Positions 59,472-64,000 of a stretch of DNA of 64,000 bases are shown in pieces. Origin of the DNA: Caenispirillum salinarum AK4 (GTDB lineage Bacteria; Pseudomonadota; Alphaproteobacteria; Rhodospirillales; Rhodospirillaceae); the NCBI RefSeq assembly GCF_000315795.1, contig NZ_ANHY01000017.1, positions 174,821 to 238,820 of the forward strand, in the 5' to 3' direction. Made by a program: the position numbers and the translations under genes. Each line of letters begins with the position of its first letter. Position 1 is the stretch's first letter. Below the pieces are notes generated by a model, which did no database searches, was not told the DNA's origin, and worked only from the letters and a program-made list of their open reading frames with translations.

Positions 59472-59536
59472 GCCGGCGCGCCGGGGGTGGTTTATTGGAC
59501 CGCGCTTACGTCTTTCGATTGACCGGACCGCCGCCC

Positions 59537-60088
59537 ATGCTTCGCCGTGCCCTTCTGCCGCTGCTCGCCGTTCTTGCCTTCGTGCCCGCGGCCCAGGCCG
59601 ACGGCCTGCCGCAGCACCTGGCCGGTATCGCGCCGGGCATGAGCCTGTCCGAGGCCCGCCGGGCGGCCATCGACGCGGGCCTGCCCTTCACCGGCTGCGA
59701 CACCCTCATCGCCGGACGCTCCGACGGGCGGCCGCTGCTGACGCTGTGTTCCCACAAGGGAAAGGGCAAGGGCACCGAGATCGCGGTCGGCGCCACCGAC
59801 CTGCAGGTCTGGGCCGACGGGGCGGAGCGTGTGTTCGCGGTGGTCAAGGCCGAGCCCCTGTCGTGCGTGCCCGAGGAACAGGTGGCCGTCGTCCGCCAGA
59901 TCACCACCGGCCCCGGCACCGCCATGGCCTGGGTGCCGCCGTGGTCGTGGCGGGCAGAGGCCGACGGCCGCGCCGTGCTGATCGACATGAAGAACGCCGC
60001 CGCCCCCTGCGGCGTCACCACCGAACTGCGCGACCCGCAGGCCCACGCCGCCGTCGCCGAGGCGCTGCGGGCGGACCTCGGCGACTGA
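59537..60088 (+). CDS. Periplasmic protein of unknown function
   Basis: The protein is 183 aa with a clear signal peptide (ALLPLLAVLAFVPAAQA, cleaved near residue 21). The mature part has GIAPGMSLSEARRAAIDAGLPF, a pattern seen in small periplasmic proteins with a repeated fold, and four Cys that could form disulfides (GCDTL, LCSHK, LSCVP, PCGVTT). The function is not recognised. It is 65 bases after the peroxidase on the same strand and may be part of the same unit. ATG 59537 is chosen because it begins the signal peptide. Confidence 0.65.
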   Translation: MLRRALLPLLAVLAFVPAAQADGLPQHLAGIAPGMSLSEARRAAIDAGLPFTGCDTLIAGRSDGRPLLTLCSHKGKGKGTEIAVGATDLQVWADGAERVFAVVKAEPLSCVPEEQVAVVRQITTGPGTAMAWVPPWSWRAEADGRAVLIDMKNAAAPCGVTTELRDPQAHAAVAEALRADLGD

Positions 60089-60102
60089 GGCGTCAGGGCG
60101 AG

Positions 60103-60118
60103 GCGGCGGCGCCGCCGC
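60103..60118. repeat. GC palindrome between convergent genes
   Basis: GCGGCGGC and GCCGCCGC form a 16-bp perfect palindrome in the 30-base gap between the periplasmic protein gene and the nicotinamidase gene. No T run is present. It may weakly stall transcription from either side. Confidence 0.35.
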
Positions 60119-60757
60119 TCAGTCCCCGATCTGGTTCTCGCGGGCAATGACGACCCCGGCCTTCTCCATCTCGGTCATGGCGGCGGCCAGGCTGCCGTCC
60201 TGGTCGATGGCGCGGGTGGCGTCCTCGATCAGCACCGCCTCGAACCCGCAGCGCCGGGCGTCCAGGCAGGTCCAGGCGACGCAGAAATCCGTCGCCAGGC
60301 CGGCGGCGAAAACCCGCGTGATGCCCTTCTCCTTCAGCCAGCCGGCGAGGCCGGTGGTGGTCGCCTGGTCGTTCTCGTAGAAGGCGGAATAGCTGTCGAT
60401 ATCGGGGTTCATGCCCTTGCGCTGGATCATCTGCGCCGGGCGCAGCCGCAGCGACGGGTGGAACGCCGCGCCCTGGTCGCCGGCGATGCAGTGGTCCGGC
60501 CACAGCACCTGGGTGCCGTAGGACATTCCGATGGTGGAGAAGGGCTCGGCGCCGTGGGTGGAGGCGAAACTGGCGTGGTTCTCCGGGTGCCAGTCCTGGG
60601 TCAGCACCACGGTTGCGAACCGGTCCATCAGCTTGTTGATGACGGGCACCACGGCGTCGCCCTCGGGCACGGCCAGGGCGCCGCCGGGACAGAAATCGTT
60701 CTGCACGTCGACCACCAGCAGGGCGTCGGTGTCGTGCATGATCTGGATGCCGGGCAT
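60119..60757 (-). CDS. pncA: Nicotinamidase
   Basis: The protein is 212 aa, isochorismatase superfamily. The catalytic triad is Asp17 (VVDVQNDFCPGG), Lys114 (QRKG) and Cys159 (GLATDFCV). Metal ligands Asp55 and His57 (TQDWHPENH) and His89 (WPDHC) are present, as in PncA. It converts nicotinamide to nicotinate for NAD salvage. The ATG follows GGAGGA. An additional activity on pyrazinamide is common to the family. Confidence 0.94.
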   Translation of the reverse strand: MPGIQIMHDTDALLVVDVQNDFCPGGALAVPEGDAVVPVINKLMDRFATVVLTQDWHPENHASFASTHGAEPFSTIGMSYGTQVLWPDHCIAGDQGAAFHPSLRLRPAQMIQRKGMNPDIDSYSAFYENDQATTTGLAGWLKEKGITRVFAAGLATDFCVAWTCLDARRCGFEAVLIEDATRAIDQDGSLAAAMTEMEKAGVVIARENQIGD

Positions 60758-60822
60758 GATGGGGTCCTCCCTCGGGCGTCTTCGCGCATTGAAGCACGGA
60801 AACACCCATGCCCCCAAGGGGT

Positions 60823-61386
60823 TCAGGCGTCGGGCCCGCGCGACCGGACGGGGATGACCGGCCGGTGGTCCTGCACCTCCAGCGTCGCCTGGGCCTGGCG
60901 GTGGGCGTCGGCGTCGAGCGGGAGGGGACGGGCCTCCGCCGCCGCCCCGGCCGGAGCGAACGACACGCCCGGCGGCCAATGCCCGACCCCGGTCATCACG
61001 GCCCGCCGCAGATGGGCGGGCAGCAAAGCCTCGAAGGCGCCGCCCGTGGCCTCGGCCTCGGCCATGGCCTCGGGCGTGACGGCGCTGGCCAGATGGCCCA
61101 GCGCCTCCAGCCCCTCGGCCAGCGCCACCGGATCGACGCCGCGCACCTGCACGCCCAGCATCGGCGCATCCAGGGCCAGCCGTCCGCCGCCGGCTTCCGC
61201 GTGCCAGGCGAAGGCCGCCCCGCCGGGGTCGTCGGCGGGATCGGGCAGCCCCGCCATGTGCCGCAGCCAGCCGACCGCCGCCGCGTCCGCCCAGAACTCC
61301 CGCAGCGTGCCGCGGAGCCCGCAGCGCAGGGACAGGCGGCGGGCGTCCTCGGCGGCGATGGGCAGGGCGGTGGCGGCGCCGGTCAC
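60823..61386 (-). CDS. Hypothetical protein, coupled to the enoyl-CoA hydratase gene
   Basis: The protein is 187 aa and not recognised. It is Ala/Pro-rich with a few conserved-looking blocks (LRHMAGLPDPADDPGGAAFAWHAEAGGGRLAL, LLPAHLRRAVMTGVGHWPPGVSFAP). No signal peptide or membrane segment. The GTG start begins directly after the TGA of the enoyl-CoA hydratase gene (TGAGTG), so translation is probably coupled. Codon use matches the neighbours, which supports it being real. Confidence 0.6.
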   Translation of the reverse strand: MTGAATALPIAAEDARRLSLRCGLRGTLREFWADAAAVGWLRHMAGLPDPADDPGGAAFAWHAEAGGGRLALDAPMLGVQVRGVDPVALAEGLEALGHLASAVTPEAMAEAEATGGAFEALLPAHLRRAVMTGVGHWPPGVSFAPAGAAAEARPLPLDADAHRQAQATLEVQDHRPVIPVRSRGPDA

Positions 61387-62199
61387 TCAGCCCTCGCGGT
61401 TGAAGGCGGGCTTGCGGCGGTTGAGGAAGGCGTCGATGCCTTCCTCCCAGTCGGCCGTGGCGGTGCAGGCAGAGAAACTGTCCTCCTCGGCGGTCAGTTG
61501 GGCGGACAGGTCGTTGTCCATGGCGTGGTTGAGCAGCGCCTTGGTGCGCGCCAGGGCGGCGGCCGGCATGGCCGCCAGACGCCCGGCCACCTTGGCAGCC
61601 TCGGCCTCCAGTTCGGCGCGCGGGTGGACGGCGTTCACCATGCCCCAGTGCTCGGCGGTGGCGGCGTCGAACCGCCCGCCCAGCAGCGCGATCTCGGCGG
61701 CGCGCTTCGGTCCCACCAGGCGCGGCAGGAAAAAGCTGCCCGAGCCGTCCGGCGAGGTGCCGATGTTGATGTAGGCCAGCGTGAAATAGGCGTCGTCGGC
61801 CGCGATCGTCATGTCGCAGGCGTTGGCAAGCGAAAGCCCGAAGCCGGCGCACGCCCCCTGCACCCGCGCCACCACGGGCTGGGGCATGGTGCGCAGGGTG
61901 GAAATGGCCTCGCCCACGCCCTGGATGAGCGGGCGCGCGAGATCCGGCCGCTCCTGGCGTGGGCGGGTGTTGAACTGGGCGAACACGCGGATGTCGCCGC
62001 CGGCCATGAAGTGCTCGCCGGCGCCCGCCAGCAGCACCGCCCGGATGTCCTTGCGCCCCGCGATCTCGGCGAAGGTCTCGCGCAGGCCCTGGGTCATGGC
62101 CGCGTCCAGCGCGTTCAGGGCGTCGGGGCGGTTGAGCGTGACGGTGGCGACGCCACTTGTGGCATCGACGGACAGCAGAACGGGGTCGGCGGCGGCCAT
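61387..62199 (-). CDS. Enoyl-CoA hydratase/isomerase family protein
   Basis: The protein is 270 aa of the crotonase fold. It has VATVTLNRPDALNALD at the N-terminus, the oxyanion-hole motif AGAGEHFMAGGDIRVF, ARVQGACAGFGLSLANACDMTIAAD and YINIGTSPDGSGSFFLPRLVG. The catalytic Glu positions of the classical hydratase are not both evident: the second region has PDGSGSF where hydratases often have Glu, so an isomerase or hydrolase role on acyl-CoA is possible. It is followed directly by the hypothetical gene. Confidence 0.85.
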   Translation of the reverse strand: MAAADPVLLSVDATSGVATVTLNRPDALNALDAAMTQGLRETFAEIAGRKDIRAVLLAGAGEHFMAGGDIRVFAQFNTRPRQERPDLARPLIQGVGEAISTLRTMPQPVVARVQGACAGFGLSLANACDMTIAADDAYFTLAYINIGTSPDGSGSFFLPRLVGPKRAAEIALLGGRFDAATAEHWGMVNAVHPRAELEAEAAKVAGRLAAMPAAALARTKALLNHAMDNDLSAQLTAEEDSFSACTATADWEEGIDAFLNRRKPAFNREG

Positions 62200-62284
62200 G
62201 GACGGGTCTCTCCGGCTTGTTTTCGTTGTGAAAGGTCCGCCTCCGTTATAGGCGGGGCGGGGCCGGCGGAAAAGGGCCGCTTGA

Positions 62285-64000
62285 TCAGGCGAACAGCCCC
62301 GGCCGGCCGGGCGGGGCGTCGGGGTCGGGCACCGGGTTCTCGAACCGGGGCGTGACGTTGAAGCTCAAGGCTCCCTTCAGGCCCATGGCGCTGACGGCGT
62401 TGGCGAACAGGCCGGTCATGTCGCGCCGCATGTCCTGCGACAGGGCACGGTGGGTGCGAATGATCAGGTCGAAGCGCCGGTCGCCCTTGCGCACCAGCCC
62501 GTCGATCTGCATGAGGCCCAGGCGGCTGAGTTCCAGGTTGACCAGAAACCGCTGGCCGCCCCCCTTGCGTGCGCCTTCGCCTTCGCCCTCGGCCGACCCG
62601 TCCTCGTCGCCGGCACCCTGGCGGCGGGTGATGAACTGGATCTTCTGTACCTCGGCGCCGGCGTGGAAGGGCAGGGTGGTGACGCGCCATTCGGCGCCCG
62701 AGGCATCGCGGCGGGTGACGGCGGCCTCCGACAGGTCGCGGCCGATCTGGCGGGCCGTGGCGCGGCCCTTCTCGCCGGCCGATTCCAGCGCGCGCATGAC
62801 GCCGCCGCCGGGCCACGCGCGGGTTTCGCCGCCGGCCTTCACCGCGCCCAGAAAGGCGGCGACGCTGGCGGTCATCTGGCCGTCGGCGCGGGGCAGGGCG
62901 GCGGTGAACTGGCGCGCGGCGTCCGCTCCGCCGGGGCTGCGCATCTGGCCGAGCACCGACAGCGCGTCGGTCATGCTGGGCCAGACGGTGGCCGAAAAGG
63001 CGGTGGGCGCGCCCAAAGCCCCGGCGGCGGCGGCCGTGGCGGGTGGCGCCGCAGGCAGGGGCGCGGCCCGCAGCACCTCCAGGCTCACCTGGGCGCCCGG
63101 CGGCGCGGCGATGCGCCCGGCGACCGAAAGCGTCCCGGCGGCTGTGCGCACCAGCGTCTGATCGGCCGAGCCTCCGGGCAGGACCGTTCCCTGAAGCAGG
63201 CTGGCCGGATTGGGTTGGGCGGCGGCGGAGGACACCCAGGGTGCCGGCTGCGGCGCGAGCGGCCCCTTCGCCCCGCCATAGGCGGCGACCCCGGCGGCAT
63301 TGGGCGCGGCGCGAGGGCCGGACGCCTGAGCCTGCGTTTGAGCCTGACCCTGCGTCTGTGCCTGGGCGGGCTGGCCCCGCGCCGGCGCCGGCCCTTCGCC
63401 GGGACGCCCCGCCTGTGCCGGCTGAGCCTGGGCGCGCTGCCCCGGTTCTGCCGTCTGCGGCTGAGCCGTCGGCGTCTGGGCCGGGCGGGCGCCGCCGGCG
63501 CTGGTTTGCGCGCCGGTCGGGACCTGCGGCGGAGCTGCTCCCAGCCGGCCCGAAGCCTGAGCGCCGGCGCCCGGAGCGGCCGGCGCGGGAGCGGCATTGC
63601 CCCCTGCGGCCGGGCCTGACCCGGCCCCCGCTGCGCCGCCGGGCGCCTGAGGACCGGCGGTCACGGCCGCCACCCGGACGAACACGGCGGCACCCGGCTG
63701 AAGCGTCACCCCGTTCACCACCACGGGCCGCACGCCCTGCCCCTGTCCCGCCTGCGCCGGTGCAGACACACCGCCCGGCTGCACGCTCGGAGCGCCAGGC
63801 GGCCCTTGCGGTGCCGGCTGTTGCGGCTGAGCCTGTGTCGGCTGCGGAGCCGGCTGAGCGGCGCGCGGGGCGGCCTGGCTCGGCTGTTGGGCCGGCGGCT
63901 GTTGCTGGGCGGGCTGGCTCTGCGGTGCCGGCTGTTGCGGCTGGGGCTGCGTCGGTTGGGGTGCCGGCTGGGCGGCGCGCGGGGCGGCTTGGCTCGGCTG
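62285..64000 (-). CDS. FliK-like flagellar hook-length control protein (partial; start outside the window)
   Basis: 571 residues are visible and the frame stays open to the last base, so the N-terminus is missing. The visible N-terminal half is Pro/Gln/Ala-rich low-complexity sequence, including a near-perfect repeat of 26 residues with a 38-codon period (PSQAAPRAAQPAPQPTQ). The C-terminal ~150 residues are folded: GQRFLVNLELSRLGLMQIDGLVRKGDRRFDLIIRTHRALSQDMRRDMTGLF resembles the FliK C-terminal domain (beta-rich, with LELSRLGLMQIDG in place of the usual LELRPEELGRVEV). A long unstructured N-terminus fits a molecular ruler. No other flagellar gene is in view, so this is a moderate call. Confidence 0.5.
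   Translation of the reverse strand, partial: QPSQAAPRAAQPAPQPTQPQPQQPAPQSQPAQQQPPAQQPSQAAPRAAQPAPQPTQAQPQQPAPQGPPGAPSVQPGGVSAPAQAGQGQGVRPVVVNGVTLQPGAAVFVRVAAVTAGPQAPGGAAGAGSGPAAGGNAAPAPAAPGAGAQASGRLGAAPPQVPTGAQTSAGGARPAQTPTAQPQTAEPGQRAQAQPAQAGRPGEGPAPARGQPAQAQTQGQAQTQAQASGPRAAPNAAGVAAYGGAKGPLAPQPAPWVSSAAAQPNPASLLQGTVLPGGSADQTLVRTAAGTLSVAGRIAAPPGAQVSLEVLRAAPLPAAPPATAAAAGALGAPTAFSATVWPSMTDALSVLGQMRSPGGADAARQFTAALPRADGQMTASVAAFLGAVKAGGETRAWPGGGVMRALESAGEKGRATARQIGRDLSEAAVTRRDASGAEWRVTTLPFHAGAEVQKIQFITRRQGAGDEDGSAEGEGEGARKGGGQRFLVNLELSRLGLMQIDGLVRKGDRRFDLIIRTHRALSQDMRRDMTGLFANAVSAMGLKGALSFNVTPRFENPVPDPDAPPGRPGLFA

Noticed and set aside
58193..60088. 631-codon frame across the peroxidase and the periplasmic protein
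   Set aside because: The first 448 codons are an alternate frame of the peroxidase gene. The signal peptide at 59537 marks the true start.
1..64000. tRNA, rRNA or tmRNA genes
   Set aside because: No T-loop-like GGTTCGAATCC motif or rRNA signature was noticed while reading either strand. This was not a covariance search, so an unusual tRNA could be missed.
1..64000. Insertion sequences, prophage or integrase genes
   Set aside because: No transposase, integrase or phage structural protein is recognisable. The repeats present are short palindromes.

Overview
This is a GC-rich, densely packed chromosomal window from an alphaproteobacterium, most likely of the Rhodospirillales. The assignment is inferred from gene content: korAB, a cobalamin metH next to an ArsR-methyltransferase regulator, the four-gene ligase-associated repair set, DUF2383, a CZB chemoreceptor and an Mla lipid transport pair. 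It also rests on intergenic palindromes of types I recall from this group. No rRNA, tRNA, insertion sequence, prophage or CRISPR array was found. The window reads mostly as core genome with a few accessory islands. || Layout. 1-9.6 kb: an arylsulfotransferase-like protein, a long eukaryal-type isoleucyl-tRNA synthetase (ileS), a DUF4203-like membrane protein, then a two-gene unit of an ATP-grasp ligase and a large protein carrying a papain-like Q-C-H-N tetrad. 9.7-15.7 kb: a ferritin-like protein, a secreted PQQ sugar dehydrogenase, ettA, a DUF805 protein and a zinc alcohol dehydrogenase. 15.8-23.4 kb: sbcDC, a YihY/BrkB membrane protein and a divergent NCS2 uracil/xanthine permease. 23.5-31.6 kb: a candidate small RNA, a UvrD/PcrA helicase, a TPR protein with a tiny downstream membrane ORF, a thioesterase, a GGDEF cyclase, a ClC chloride channel with CBS domains, and a parDE toxin-antitoxin pair. 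31.6-38.2 kb: a Spo0M-like protein and an ArsR/methyltransferase-metF-metH operon under a perfect 20-bp palindromic operator. 38.4-43.3 kb: mlaA, mlaC, a DUF2383 ferritin-like protein, prmA, a small ORF and an MFS transporter. 43.4-50 kb: a ligase-exonuclease / helicase-pdeM DNA repair cluster with a MOSC gene between its two arms. 50-56.2 kb: an unrecognised protein, korB-korA and a Cache/CZB chemoreceptor. 56.3-60.1 kb: an iron-type divergent promoter with a Fur-box-like site driving a PiuC-like hydroxylase one way. The other way it drives an exported GGE-repeat protein and a di-heme peroxidase fused to a cupredoxin. 60.1-64 kb: nicotinamidase, a hypothetical protein, an enoyl-CoA hydratase and the 3' part of a FliK-like gene that runs off the window. 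|| Candidates for undescribed biology are the ATP-grasp/papain-like pair (6.0-9.5 kb), the iron-type GGE-repeat/peroxidase-cupredoxin locus (57.1-60.1 kb) and the structured small RNA with its own promoter and terminator (23.54-23.66 kb). All functional calls come from reading motifs; no database search was run.
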